Source of the DNA: an uncultured Litoreibacter sp.
Lineage (GTDB): Bacteria; Pseudomonadota; Alphaproteobacteria; Rhodobacterales; Rhodobacteraceae
Assembly: GCA_947493265.1 (NCBI GenBank)
Contig: CANLQL010000001.1
Location: 558,001-622,000, forward strand
DNA length: 64,000 nucleotides
Direction of reading: 5' to 3'
Every line of letters begins with the position of its first letter. Position 1 is the first letter of the stretch. Both the position numbers and the translations under genes were made by a program. The notes beneath the pieces were generated by a model. That model searched no databases and was not told the origin of the DNA. It saw only the letters and a program-made list of their open reading frames with translations. Shown here in pieces: positions 27,770-35,880 of the stretch.

Positions 27770-28803
27770 GCCAAACAATCTCGACGCCATTTGAGACACC
27801 TCCGGCTGAAGGCGACGCAATCGAAGTTGCACCGGGTGTCCTTTGGATCCGGTTGCCTTTGCCGATGAAGCTGGATCACGTCAACATCTACGCGTTGGAT
27901 GACGGAGATAGCTGGACGGTAATTGACACGGGCCTGCACACAAAAAGAACCGTTGCGATCTGGGAAAAACTGCTGGCGGGGCCGCTGGCTGGAAAACCTG
28001 TTGGCCGGGTGGTTCTGACCCATCATCATCCTGACCATATCGGAATGGCGGGTTGGTTTCAGGCCCGCGGGGCGGAGATCATCGCGACCCGGACTGCCTG
28101 GCTTTTGGGGCGGATGCTGACACTGGATGTGCAAGAGGTCTGGCCGGAAGAGGCGCTGCAATTTTACCGCCGCGCAGGCATGGACAAGGCGATTTTTGAG
28201 GCGCGGTCAAAAGACCGGCCCTTCAATTTCTCTGATACTGTCCATCCGATTGCCTTGGGGTTCACGCGAATTCAGGAAGGGTCCGCCATCACCATGGCAG
28301 GGCGTGTCTGGGACGTCAGGATCGGCAATGGCCACGCACCGGAACACGCGACGTTCTGGTCGCGCGACGACAATCTGGTGTTGGGCGGCGATCAATTGCT
28401 AGCCTCAATCTCTCCGAATTTGGGGGTCTATCCTACGGAACCAGATGCAGACCCGGTCGCGGAATGGCTGGTGGCTTGCGAATATCTGGCACAGTTCGCG
28501 ACGGCAGATCAGCTGGTTTTGCCTGGTCATAAATTGCCCTTTACGGGTCTGCCCTTGCGGTTGAACCAGCTGATCGAAAACCATCACGGCGCCTTGGCCC
28601 GGCTTCTAGATCACCTTTCTCAGCCGCGCACAGCGCATGATTGCTTCATGCCATTGTTCAAGCGAGAGATCGGCGAGGCGGAGTACGGATTGGCACTGGT
28701 TGAATCGATTGCGCATCTAAATCACCTTCATTTGTCTGGACAAGCATGCCGCAATTTGCGTGAAGATGGGGTCTATACGTTTGAACGGAAGGCCGCGACA
28801 TGA
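27766..28803 (+). CDS. MBL-fold metallo-hydrolase (TTG start)
   Basis: 345-residue metallo-beta-lactamase-fold hydrolase. Metal motif HHHPDH (about residues 86-91), GNGHAPEH (about 191-198) and GGDQ follow the usual order for a dinuclear zinc site; C-terminal helical extension of about 100 residues resembles the LACTB2-like group. Start is TTG 27766, overlapping the dehydrogenase TGA in a TTGA arrangement; no other start fits before the conserved region. Probably acts on a thioester or lactone, given the dehydrogenase neighbour, which is inference. Confidence 0.87.
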   Translation: MSQTISTPFETPPAEGDAIEVAPGVLWIRLPLPMKLDHVNIYALDDGDSWTVIDTGLHTKRTVAIWEKLLAGPLAGKPVGRVVLTHHHPDHIGMAGWFQARGAEIIATRTAWLLGRMLTLDVQEVWPEEALQFYRRAGMDKAIFEARSKDRPFNFSDTVHPIALGFTRIQEGSAITMAGRVWDVRIGNGHAPEHATFWSRDDNLVLGGDQLLASISPNLGVYPTEPDADPVAEWLVACEYLAQFATADQLVLPGHKLPFTGLPLRLNQLIENHHGALARLLDHLSQPRTAHDCFMPLFKREIGEAEYGLALVESIAHLNHLHLSGQACRNLREDGVYTFERKAAT

Positions 28804-29255
28804 CCGAGATTGAAACCACCGCAGAACAGCTTGAAGCCGCAGCCATGCCGCGTGCGCGCGCAGTTCACACCAGTGATTGTGGCCCGACAGCAGAACAACA
28901 GCCTTTGCCAGAAGCCGTTGCCCGCACCCCGGTCGAACAGAAAAGCCCGGCGGAATGGGCCTATGAGCGGTTGATTCTCTACATCAAGAACTTTGAGGAA
29001 CAGCTGGACAATGACCACGAAGTTGCGATGGGCTTCACAGGTGGCGATGCTGGTGTGATGAAAATCGAAGGTATGGGGTTTTATGCTCCTGATATCATTA
29101 CATTTTATGGTAGTGATCCAACGGGTACGCGCACTCAGCAGATCCAGCATGTGTCGCAGTTGAACGTGTTGCTGCGCGCATTGCCCAAGCAGGTGGATCA
29201 ACCCGAACCGACACGCATCGGATTTCGTCTCGCCCAAGACCTTGAGGCGAAGTGA
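28800..29255 (+). CDS. DUF6173 family protein
   Basis: 151 residues. The first 45 are low-complexity, then a compact domain beginning PAEWAYERLILYIKNFE, with EVAMGFTGGDAG, DIITFYG and RIGFRLAQDLE segments typical of this Rhodobacterales-restricted family. Function unknown. Start overlaps the MBL gene stop (ATGA). No signal peptide or membrane helix. Confidence 0.82.
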   Translation: MTEIETTAEQLEAAAMPRARAVHTSDCGPTAEQQPLPEAVARTPVEQKSPAEWAYERLILYIKNFEEQLDNDHEVAMGFTGGDAGVMKIEGMGFYAPDIITFYGSDPTGTRTQQIQHVSQLNVLLRALPKQVDQPEPTRIGFRLAQDLEAK

Positions 29256-29343
29256 GCCGCGCCCACGTGTCGCGCAAAGCTTGCGTGACACCGGCAATTG
29301 AATGAAGTATTGCACGAAGAAATTCAGATGACGGAGACTTAAC

Positions 29344-29478
29344 ATGTCAGATCATGAACATGGCAGCATGGACACCAAAGTTCAGGAAGCAACTTTCGCG
29401 GGTTTTGTGAAGTTCACCACCTATAGCGTGATCGGCATCCTGATTTTCCTCGTATTTCTGGCGATTGTGAACGGTTAA
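29344..29478 (+). CDS. aa3-type cytochrome c oxidase subunit IV
   Basis: 44-residue single-helix membrane protein. N-terminal hydrophilic segment with MDTKVQEATFAGFVKF, then one transmembrane helix (VIGILIFLVFLAIVNG end). This is the pattern of bacterial aa3 oxidase subunit IV, which in Paracoccus caps the oxidase complex and is not needed for activity. An AT-containing leader with GGAG (29333-29336) precedes ATG 29344. It is unlinked to other cox genes and lies six bases before a lipoprotein gene. Confidence 0.85.
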   Translation: MSDHEHGSMDTKVQEATFAGFVKFTTYSVIGILIFLVFLAIVNG

Positions 29479-29484
29479 CCCGCA

Positions 29485-30072
29485 ATGCGCAGTCTTGCGG
29501 CATTGATGGTTGTTCTTGGCCTCGCAGCGTGCGGTGCGGAACCTGTCTATGCGCCAGACCATGAAGTTTCGAAATATGCCTATTCACATCCCGGCCCTGC
29601 AAAACTGACGCTGCTGACAGTGGTCAACAAGCGGTCGGGTTCAGGTGCGCATACCGCGTTGATGGTCAATGGCGCACAACGTGTGATCTGGGATCCTGCC
29701 GGTACCTGGTGGAACCCCTGGGCACCCGAGCGTAATGATCTTCATTACGGGATGACCCCGCAAATGTTTGATAACTATGTGGATTATCACACACGCGAAA
29801 CGTTCGACACGATCATCCAAGAAGTTGAAGTTTCACCGCAGGTCGCCGCCATAGCGATCCGGGAAATGCAAAACTACGGCGCGGTCCCAAAAGCGGCCTG
29901 CGCCTTATCAACCTCGCAGATCCTGTCGCGCCTTCCCGGGTTTGAAAGCTTCCGCACCGGTTACTTCCCCAATGCGCTGAGCGATCAGTTCGCGAAAATT
30001 CCCGGTGTGGTCACGCGCATTGATACCGACAATGACGCAGACGACAACTCGTCAAAGCTGCCCGGCGCTTAA
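29485..30072 (+). CDS. Predicted lipoprotein
   Basis: 195 residues. Lipoprotein signal peptide with lipobox LAAC (C16), then a mature domain with no family I can name: conserved-looking HTALMVNGAQRVIWDPAGTW and a C-terminal acidic Asp-rich tail. The histidine and the surrounding segment recall NlpC/P60-like or papain-like folds but I cannot establish that. Six bases after the oxidase subunit gene, so likely co-transcribed with it. Confidence 0.75.
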   Translation: MRSLAALMVVLGLAACGAEPVYAPDHEVSKYAYSHPGPAKLTLLTVVNKRSGSGAHTALMVNGAQRVIWDPAGTWWNPWAPERNDLHYGMTPQMFDNYVDYHTRETFDTIIQEVEVSPQVAAIAIREMQNYGAVPKAACALSTSQILSRLPGFESFRTGYFPNALSDQFAKIPGVVTRIDTDNDADDNSSKLPGA

Positions 30073-30086
30073 TCTACTCTACCTTG

Positions 30087-30121
30087 CAAAAAACAAACCC
30101 CCGCATCTTTCGATACGGGGG
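30087..30121 (-). terminator. Rho-independent terminator of rpsU
   Basis: Stem CCCCCG/CGGGGG (30098-30103 / 30116-30121) with three more inner pairs and a TTTC loop; on the minus strand it is followed by a T-rich run (TTTGTTTTTT). On the plus strand there is no T-tract, so it serves rpsU. Confidence 0.8.
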
Positions 30122-30147
30122 CAGTTATTCCGTGCGATTGGTTGGGA

Positions 30148-30354
30148 CTACATCCCGCCCTCGCGCTGTGCCTTTTTACGGGCCAGCTTGCGGGCGCGGC
30201 GGATAGCCTCGGCCTTCTCGCGTGCTTTCTTAACAGACGGTTTTTCGTAATGTTGCTTCAGCTTCATTTCCCGAAAAACGCCCTCACGTTGAAGTTTTTT
30301 CTTCAGAGCGCGAAGTGCCTGATCGACGTTGTTGTCGCGAACGCTTACCTGCAT
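30148..30354 (-). CDS. rpsU: 30S ribosomal protein S21
   Basis: 68 residues, highly basic, with the S21 pattern [20 protein letters not shown] and the Arg/Lys-rich KARRARK-like C-terminal helix. S21 helps mRNA start-site binding on the 30S subunit. Extended Shine-Dalgarno AAGGTGGTGA lies six bases before ATG and falls within a 5-bp hairpin (GTGGT/ACCAC). A promoter (30405-30433) and terminator bracket it as a monocistronic unit. Confidence 0.97.
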   Translation of the reverse strand: MQVSVRDNNVDQALRALKKKLQREGVFREMKLKQHYEKPSVKKAREKAEAIRRARKLARKKAQREGGM

Positions 30355-30372
30355 GTGGTGTCACCACCTTCC
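30355..30372 (-). promoter_or_regulatory. rpsU ribosome site within a palindrome
   Basis: The palindrome GTGGTG-A-CACCAC (minus strand, 30367-30355) abuts the start codon. As RNA it can fold as GTGGT-GAC-ACCAC, pairing part of the AAGGTGGTGA Shine-Dalgarno. This could limit translation of S21. Confidence 0.5.
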
Positions 30373-30404
30373 TAAGTTAGATTTGCAAGATTGCAGGAAG
30401 TGGC

Positions 30405-30433
30405 CGTATAGCAAAGCGATCCTATGTTGTCTA
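30405..30433 (-). promoter_or_regulatory. Predicted promoter of rpsU
   Basis: Minus strand -35 TAGACA (30433-30428), 17-base spacer, -10 TATACG (30410-30405), giving a leader of about 45 bases before rpsU. Confidence 0.5.
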
Positions 30434-30463
30434 GCATGTGAAATGACTCAGTAAGGGGCTGCA

Positions 30464-31150
30464 ATGACCAAAGAAGACATACTCGACGCCGTGCTTTCGC
30501 ATGTGGTTTTTGATGGCTGGTCGCAGGCAGCATTTGAGGCTGGTTTGCGCGATCTGGGGATCAGCCTTGCTGAGGGCAAGGCGATCTATCCACGTGGCGC
30601 GATGGGGGTTGCGATTGCGTTTCATGAACGTGGCGACCGCGCCATGATTGCGCGCATGAAATCTGAGAACCTGCTTGGCATGAAATATAGCGCCCGTGTC
30701 GCCGCGGGAGTTCGCTACCGACTTGAAGCCGCAGAAACGCATAAGGAAGAGGTGCGGCGCGGCACGTCTCTGTTCGCCTTGCCGCAAAACGCGCCAGAAG
30801 GGGCAAAGCTGGTTTGGGGAACCGCGGATGCGATCTGGAACACACTTGGCGACCGGTCTGAAGATCACAACTGGTACACGAAGCGCGCGACCCTGTCTGG
30901 GGTCTACAGTGCGACGGTTTTGTTCTGGCTGGGGGATACCTCAGAGGGACATAGTGCGACTTGGGAGTTTCTGGACCGGCGGATCGAGAACGTGATGCAG
31001 ATCGAAAAGCTGAAGGCGCAGATCAACGATCATCCGCTGGCTTCCAAACTGATGGCGGGTCCGAACTGGTTATTGTCGCGGGTTCGCAAGCCGGTGACCA
31101 TGCCTGACCCGGATTTGCCAGGGCATTTTTCCGGACGCAAAGCGGACTAG
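30464..31150 (+). CDS. COQ9 family ubiquinone-biosynthesis protein
   Basis: 228 residues. COQ9 is a lipid-binding TetR-fold protein that supports COQ7/UbiF-type hydroxylation in ubiquinone synthesis. The family segments are seen: FDGWSQAAFEAGLRDLG near the N-terminus and RRATLSGVYSATVLFWL-like amphipathic helix region at about 145-160 (here KRATLSGVYSATVLFWLGD), followed by the FLDRRIENVM segment. It diverges from rpsU and ends in an unusual structured region. Confidence 0.9.
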   Translation: MTKEDILDAVLSHVVFDGWSQAAFEAGLRDLGISLAEGKAIYPRGAMGVAIAFHERGDRAMIARMKSENLLGMKYSARVAAGVRYRLEAAETHKEEVRRGTSLFALPQNAPEGAKLVWGTADAIWNTLGDRSEDHNWYTKRATLSGVYSATVLFWLGDTSEGHSATWEFLDRRIENVMQIEKLKAQINDHPLASKLMAGPNWLLSRVRKPVTMPDPDLPGHFSGRKAD

Positions 31151-31173
31151 TCAAGCAACGTTGAAGACAGAGA

Positions 31174-31254
31174 AGGCCGCCCGGTTTCCCGGACGGCCTC
31201 GACAACTGCAAGCGAAGGTCGTGGGGACTTCCATCCCCTGCAGCCGTCCTTTTT
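31174..31254 (+). terminator. Compound terminator or small structured RNA
   Basis: Immediately after the COQ9 stop. Hairpin A: AGGCCG-C-CCGG / CCGG-A-CGGCCT (31174-31199, loop TTTC). Hairpin B reuses part of A: GGACGGC (31191-31197) pairs with GCCGTCC (31243-31249), enclosing TGCA/TGCA (31207-31210 / 31239-31242) and an inner GGGGA/TCCCC stem (31223-31227 / 31234-31238), followed by TTTTT (31250-31254). B is a standard terminator form; A and B cannot both form. The rest of the intergenic space to 31405 shows no ORF. Confidence 0.6.
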
Positions 31255-31405
31255 GTGCCGTGTGAGGCGACACATCTCGACAAGACCGGAGGGAAGCAGA
31301 AAACCGATCTTGTTTCGTTCAAACTGAACGTATCCAAGTGGGAAAAGTTCCGTCAGGGGAAATATCGCTGCAAATTAACCGTTACGAATCAACAATGACC
31401 CGGGG

Positions 31406-32038
31406 TCAGCGAATGGGTTCAAAACTGGCGTCTTGTTGGGTGCAATCGCGGATCACATCACGCCCGCATTTGCGCGGTTTCAAGTCTTTGGTCAGACAGA
31501 TGCGTGCCTCTTGAATGTGGTTTCGTTTGCAGGTGATCGTGATCATCTGGTCGTCCAGATTGGGGTTTGCCTGCAAGAACGCTTCTTCGACAACTTTTGC
31601 GGGAAGTTTCACGGCCCGATCTAATTTCCGGAAGACCTCAGGCCGGGTAATCTTTGCATAGGCCCTTCGGGATGTTTCAAAGTAATCCGATGCGGACAAG
31701 CCGGAACACCGCCCATGCTTTTTCCACTGATGCCAAGCCAGTCCACCTGAGGCCATGACATCGGACATGGCGCGGGTTTGGCTGCGCGACGGGTCGCGCT
31801 TTGCGGTGCGGCAATAGCTGGGCCAGCCTTGTTCGTTTTGCGGCCACAGCCCATGCAAAATCCAGCCATAGTCATGCCGATCATCACATTGATCCGCACC
31901 GCGTGCATCGCCTTCCAAGCTGCACCAGTTTGGCGACCAGCTGAGTGCCAGCACGTAATAATCGAACTCGCCCGCGCGTTCGCCTTCGGCCCGAACAGGG
32001 GAGGTTGAGAGGATCAACCAAATCAGGAGTGCGCGCAT
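31406..32038 (-). CDS. Ribonuclease T2 family protein, secreted
   Basis: 210 residues. Signal peptide MRALLIWLILSTSPVRA. The two conserved active-site segments are present: CAS I ILHGLWPQ (H62) and CAS II WHQWKKHGRC (H103, H108), plus cysteines for the usual disulfides. It cleaves single-stranded RNA via 2',3'-cyclic phosphates, probably in the periplasm. The frame extends to a TTG at 32077, but ATG 32038 gives the signal peptide. Diverges from trcR. Confidence 0.93.
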   Translation of the reverse strand: MRALLIWLILSTSPVRAEGERAGEFDYYVLALSWSPNWCSLEGDARGADQCDDRHDYGWILHGLWPQNEQGWPSYCRTAKRDPSRSQTRAMSDVMASGGLAWHQWKKHGRCSGLSASDYFETSRRAYAKITRPEVFRKLDRAVKLPAKVVEEAFLQANPNLDDQMITITCKRNHIQEARICLTKDLKPRKCGRDVIRDCTQQDASFEPIR

Positions 32039-32101
32039 TTTCTCTTTCCCTCCACGGCTTGCGCCACTATAAGGCAACCAAGTTCCCCAACAATACGAAC
32101 T

Positions 32102-32117
32102 TGTCCCGAACGGGACA
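32102..32117. promoter_or_regulatory. Palindromic operator candidate before trcR
   Basis: TGTCCCG-AA-CGGGACA, a perfect 7-bp inverted repeat with a 2-base centre, in the 150-base gap between divergent RNase T2 and trcR genes. It is too tight to be an RNA hairpin and looks like a dimer-binding site. Regulator unknown. Confidence 0.5.
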
Positions 32118-32188
32118 GCCCCTGAGCCGGGTGACGCAAAAGGCTTGTCTGGGGGAAAGAGAAGATGCGTGAATATTAGGAGAGACTG

Positions 32189-32938
32189 ATGGCCCTACCG
32201 ATTATGGCAAAAGCGACCGCAGTTTGGCTGGTCGACAACACAACACTGACCTTCAAGCAAATCGCGGATTTTTGCGGCCTGCATGAGTTGGAAGTGCAAG
32301 GGATTGCGGATGGCGATGTGGCTGCCGGTGTTAAGGGCTTTGACCCGATTGCCAACAACCAGCTGACGCAGGAAGAAATTGACGCGGGCATCAATGACCC
32401 GCTGCACAGCCTGAAGCTGAAATACAATGCTGCCGCCGAAGGCGAACAGCAGCGTCGCGGGCCGCGCTACACACCGCTGTCAAAACGGCAGGACCGTCCG
32501 GCGTCGATCCTTTGGCTGGTGAAATTTCATCCCGAATTGTCAGATGGCCAAATCTCCAAACTGGTCGGGACAACGAAACCGACGATCAATGCGATCCGCG
32601 AACGGACCCACTGGAATATTCAAAACATCCAGCCAATCGATCCGGTCGCCTTGGGTCTTTGCAAGCAGTCTGAGCTGGACGCCGCTGTTCAAAAAGCCAA
32701 CGCCAAGAAGGCCAAGGACGGCGAAGTCATGAGCGATGACGAGCGTCGCAAACTGGTCTCCACAGAGCAATCTTTGGGCGGAGATCCTGAGCCAGCCGTG
32801 CCAGAAGCAATCACAGCGGCAGAGACATTTGCACTGGCCGACGATTCGGCTGACGACGAGGAAGAAGAAACATTGCTGGTCGATGCAGACAGCCTGTTCA
32901 ACCTGCCAGATGCGCCATCCGAGGATGAAGAGACTTAA
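32189..32938 (+). CDS. trcR: Cell-cycle transcriptional regulator TrcR (DUF1013)
   Basis: 249 residues, DUF1013 family restricted to alphaproteobacteria. A helix-turn-helix-like region lies near residues 20-40 (LTFKQIADFCGLHELEVQGI), a second near 115-135 (LSDGQISKLVGTTKPTINAI), then a strongly acidic C-terminal half with repeated D/E (about 185-249). The family is annotated as a cell-cycle regulator; I rely on family knowledge for the name. AGGAGA eight bases upstream. A strong terminator follows at 32962. Confidence 0.85.
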   Translation: MALPIMAKATAVWLVDNTTLTFKQIADFCGLHELEVQGIADGDVAAGVKGFDPIANNQLTQEEIDAGINDPLHSLKLKYNAAAEGEQQRRGPRYTPLSKRQDRPASILWLVKFHPELSDGQISKLVGTTKPTINAIRERTHWNIQNIQPIDPVALGLCKQSELDAAVQKANAKKAKDGEVMSDDERRKLVSTEQSLGGDPEPAVPEAITAAETFALADDSADDEEEETLLVDADSLFNLPDAPSEDEET

Positions 32939-32961
32939 GTTAGTCGTACAAATGATCACAA

Positions 32962-32995
32962 AAGCGCCCGTTTCTTCGAAGCGGGCGTTTTTGTT
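32962..32995 (+). terminator. Rho-independent terminator of trcR
   Basis: AAGCGCCCG (32962-32970) / CGGGCGTTT (32982-32990) stem, loop containing TTCTTCGAAG, then TTTTTG tail. Strong, canonical. Confidence 0.88.
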
Positions 32996-33051
32996 TCATT
33001 CGTGTCAAGGAAGCGGCCTATCATGATGCCATCATAATTATGGGGGCTACC

Positions 33052-35016
33052 ATGACGTTATTTCCATCACTTAACCGGCGCAGTTTTCTAGCCGGATCCG
33101 CGGCAATGATCGCCGTACATCCATTTTCTGCCACGGCATCCACAAACCAGGCGCATTTGCGGATTATGGAGACCACGGATTTGCACGTGCATGTCTTTCC
33201 ATATGACTATTATGGCGACCGCGCGGTCGATACGGTTGGACTGGCGCGCACAGCGTCGATCATTGGCGATATTCGGGCGGAAGCAACCAATTCGATGCTG
33301 ATCGACAATGGCGATTTTCTGCAAGGCAATCCGATGGGCGACTACATCGCCTATGAACGCGGGATGAAAGAGGGTGACATGCACCCGATCATTCAAGCGA
33401 TGAATGCAGTTGGCTTCGACGCCTCGACGCTCGGCAATCACGAATTCAACTATGGTCTGGATTTTCTGATGAAGTCGCTGGCAGGGGCTGATTTCCCTGT
33501 CGTCTCGGCCAATGTGGTTAAGGAAATGGGCAGCGATCCAACCAAAGACGTCACGCTTGTAAAGCCCTATGTCATCCAAGAACGGACTGTTACGGACGGG
33601 GCGGGTGCGTCTCATGCGATCAAGGTCGGGCTGATTGGCTTTGTCCCACCTCAGATCATGAATTGGGACCGCCGCCATTTGGAGGGCAATGTGCAGACAC
33701 GCGATATCGTTGCGGCTGCGAAGGCTTATGTGCCGCAGATGAAGGAAGAGGGCGCTGATATCATCGTCGCGCTTTGCCATTCCGGCATCGGATCGGCGGA
33801 TCACGAAGAAGGTATGGAAAATGCGGCTGTTCCATTGGCAATGGTCGAGGGGATTGACGCGATCCTGACCGGTCACAGCCATTTGGTCTTCCCCGGCCCA
33901 CGATATGACGATTTTGCAGGGGTGGATTCCGCGGCTGGCACCATCCACGGCAAGCCTGCCGCTATGGGCGGGTTCTGGGGATCGCATTTAGGTGTGATTG
34001 ATCTGATGCTGGAGCGGGATGGCAACGCGTGGAAAATCGTCTCTCACAGCTCGGAAGCGCGGCCAATTTCCAAACGAAATGAAGACCGGTCCATCACGGC
34101 GCTGGTGGAAAGTGATGAAGCCGTGCTTGCCAGCGTTCAGACGGCACATGACGAAACCCTGGCCTATGTCCGCCGAGCGGTTGGAAAAACCGACGCGGCC
34201 CTGCACAGCTATTTCGCCTTGGTGGCAGATGATCCTTCTGTTCAGATCGTCAGCCAAGCGCAGGTTTGGTATATCGACCAGATGTTGAAAGGCACGGAAC
34301 ATGAAGGTCTGCCGATTTTATCCGCAGCGGCCCCTTTCAAGGCCGGTGGGCGCGGTGGTCCGGAATATTTCACGGATGTTCCGGTCGGTGATGTGGCGAT
34401 CAAGAACGTGTCTGATCTGTACCTTTACCCAAATACAGTGCGTGCCGTGCGCGTGACAGGCGCGCAGGTGAAAGACTGGTTGGAACGCTCTGCCGGTATG
34501 TTCAATCAGGTCACGCCGGGGGAAGTAGACCAGGTACTTTTGAACCCTGAATTCCCATCCTACAATTTCGATGTGATCGATGGGGTCCAGTATGAGATTG
34601 ACCTGTCGCAGCCTTCGAAATTCGGACCAAAAGGGGAAGACTTGAACCCCACTGCGGACCGGATCGTCAATTTGACTTACAATGGTGCGCCTGTTGATCC
34701 GGATCAGGAATTTATCATCGCAACAAACAACTATCGTGCGTCGGGTGGTGGGTCTTTCCCAGGTGCAAAAGGGGACACCATCGTCTTTGAAGGACCCGAC
34801 ACCAATCGTGACGTGATTGTCCGCTACATCGTCGAAAAAGGCACGATCAGCCCGAAAGCCGATTTCAACTGGACGTTCAAACCCTTGGCAGGGACGACCG
34901 TGCTGTTTGATACCGGGCCAAAGGCAGTGGACTATCTGGACAGCGTCAAGACCTTGGACATTGAACCTGCTGGCGAAGGGCCAGACGGGTTCACGCGGTT
35001 CAAAATCGCGCTCTGA
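33052..35016 (+). CDS. cpdB: 2',3'-cyclic-nucleotide 2'-phosphodiesterase / 3'-nucleotidase
   Basis: 654-residue periplasmic bifunctional phosphoesterase. Tat-type signal (NRRSFLAGSAAM), metallophosphatase domain (TTDLHVHVFPYDYYG, DNGDFLQG, GNHEFNYG, CHSGIG, GHSHLVFP) and C-terminal 5'-nucleotidase domain with substrate-binding YNFDVIDGVQYEID. GGGGG five bases upstream selects ATG 33052 over 33040. Together with the secreted RNase T2 nearby it could salvage RNA: T2 yields cyclic nucleotides that CpdB opens and dephosphorylates. Confidence 0.94.
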   Translation: MTLFPSLNRRSFLAGSAAMIAVHPFSATASTNQAHLRIMETTDLHVHVFPYDYYGDRAVDTVGLARTASIIGDIRAEATNSMLIDNGDFLQGNPMGDYIAYERGMKEGDMHPIIQAMNAVGFDASTLGNHEFNYGLDFLMKSLAGADFPVVSANVVKEMGSDPTKDVTLVKPYVIQERTVTDGAGASHAIKVGLIGFVPPQIMNWDRRHLEGNVQTRDIVAAAKAYVPQMKEEGADIIVALCHSGIGSADHEEGMENAAVPLAMVEGIDAILTGHSHLVFPGPRYDDFAGVDSAAGTIHGKPAAMGGFWGSHLGVIDLMLERDGNAWKIVSHSSEARPISKRNEDRSITALVESDEAVLASVQTAHDETLAYVRRAVGKTDAALHSYFALVADDPSVQIVSQAQVWYIDQMLKGTEHEGLPILSAAAPFKAGGRGGPEYFTDVPVGDVAIKNVSDLYLYPNTVRAVRVTGAQVKDWLERSAGMFNQVTPGEVDQVLLNPEFPSYNFDVIDGVQYEIDLSQPSKFGPKGEDLNPTADRIVNLTYNGAPVDPDQEFIIATNNYRASGGGSFPGAKGDTIVFEGPDTNRDVIVRYIVEKGTISPKADFNWTFKPLAGTTVLFDTGPKAVDYLDSVKTLDIEPAGEGPDGFTRFKIAL

Positions 35017-35027
35017 GGTCGCTTTGA

Positions 35028-35834
35028 CTAATGCGCGGCGGTCTTGACTGGATCCAGCAAAGACCGCCCGCCATCAACGGCCATCACCTGCCCAGTGATA
35101 AAGCTAGAAGCCTCGGAGCTGAGGAACTGTGCGACGCTGACGATTTCTGTGGGACCGGCGATGCGACCAAGCGGTGTGTGTTCGATGATATCTTCGCGCA
35201 GGCCCTCTGTTTCTTTCAGAGAGGCTTTCAAACTCGCGCTCATGAGCGATCCCATAGCAATAGCGTTGACGCGGATCCGTTCGGGGGCCAAAGCGATGGC
35301 CATTGTCCGGGTCATTTGATCCATTGCAGCGGTGGCGATGGAAAATCCCATCAAGCCGGGCCGTGATCTTTGTGCTGCAATCGAAGACAGATTGACGATG
35401 GAGCCCACAGGCTCATCCTCGTCCTGGCCCTCGGCTTGCTTGATCATCCGTTTGGCGACCAGCTGGCTCAGGCGAAAACTCGACAGCACGTTTTGCTCCA
35501 ACAGCGCTTGAACGCTTTCGTCTTCGGTATCCATCGGTTCTGTCGTCAGAACCTGCCGGGACGCGTTGATCAGAATATCCACCCGGTCAAACGCATCCAA
35601 AGTTGCGGAGATCAGATTGGCCTGACTGAGTTTTTCGCGCAGGTCACAGGAAAATATCCGGGCTGTACCGCTTTCGGCTTCAACTTCCGAGACTTCAGCC
35701 TTGAGATGTTTTTCATCCCTGTCAGCCATCATTACATTTGCGCCTTCGGACACGAAATGGCGGGCGATTGCCAGTCCGACACCATTGGCGGCCCCGGTTA
35801 TGATTGCAGTTTTTCCGTCGATCGAAAATGACAT
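35028..35834 (-). CDS. SDR-family protein with altered active site
   Basis: 268 residues. Normal cofactor loop TGAANGVG (13-20) and serine (S151), but the catalytic tyrosine is F164 and the lysine is T168 (GFSIATAAM), and the NNAG motif reads INAS. It should bind a nucleotide but not catalyse the usual reaction. Otherwise the length and the C-terminal SFITGQVMAVDGG fit classical SDRs. Stands alone, convergent with cpdB. It is the second SDR in this window lacking YxxxK. Confidence 0.85.
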   Translation of the reverse strand: MSFSIDGKTAIITGAANGVGLAIARHFVSEGANVMMADRDEKHLKAEVSEVEAESGTARIFSCDLREKLSQANLISATLDAFDRVDILINASRQVLTTEPMDTEDESVQALLEQNVLSSFRLSQLVAKRMIKQAEGQDEDEPVGSIVNLSSIAAQRSRPGLMGFSIATAAMDQMTRTMAIALAPERIRVNAIAMGSLMSASLKASLKETEGLREDIIEHTPLGRIAGPTEIVSVAQFLSSEASSFITGQVMAVDGGRSLLDPVKTAAH

Positions 35835-35880
35835 TTGGAAGCGTCCTCGATTTGGGTGAGCGTCAGCCTATGATAAGCCG

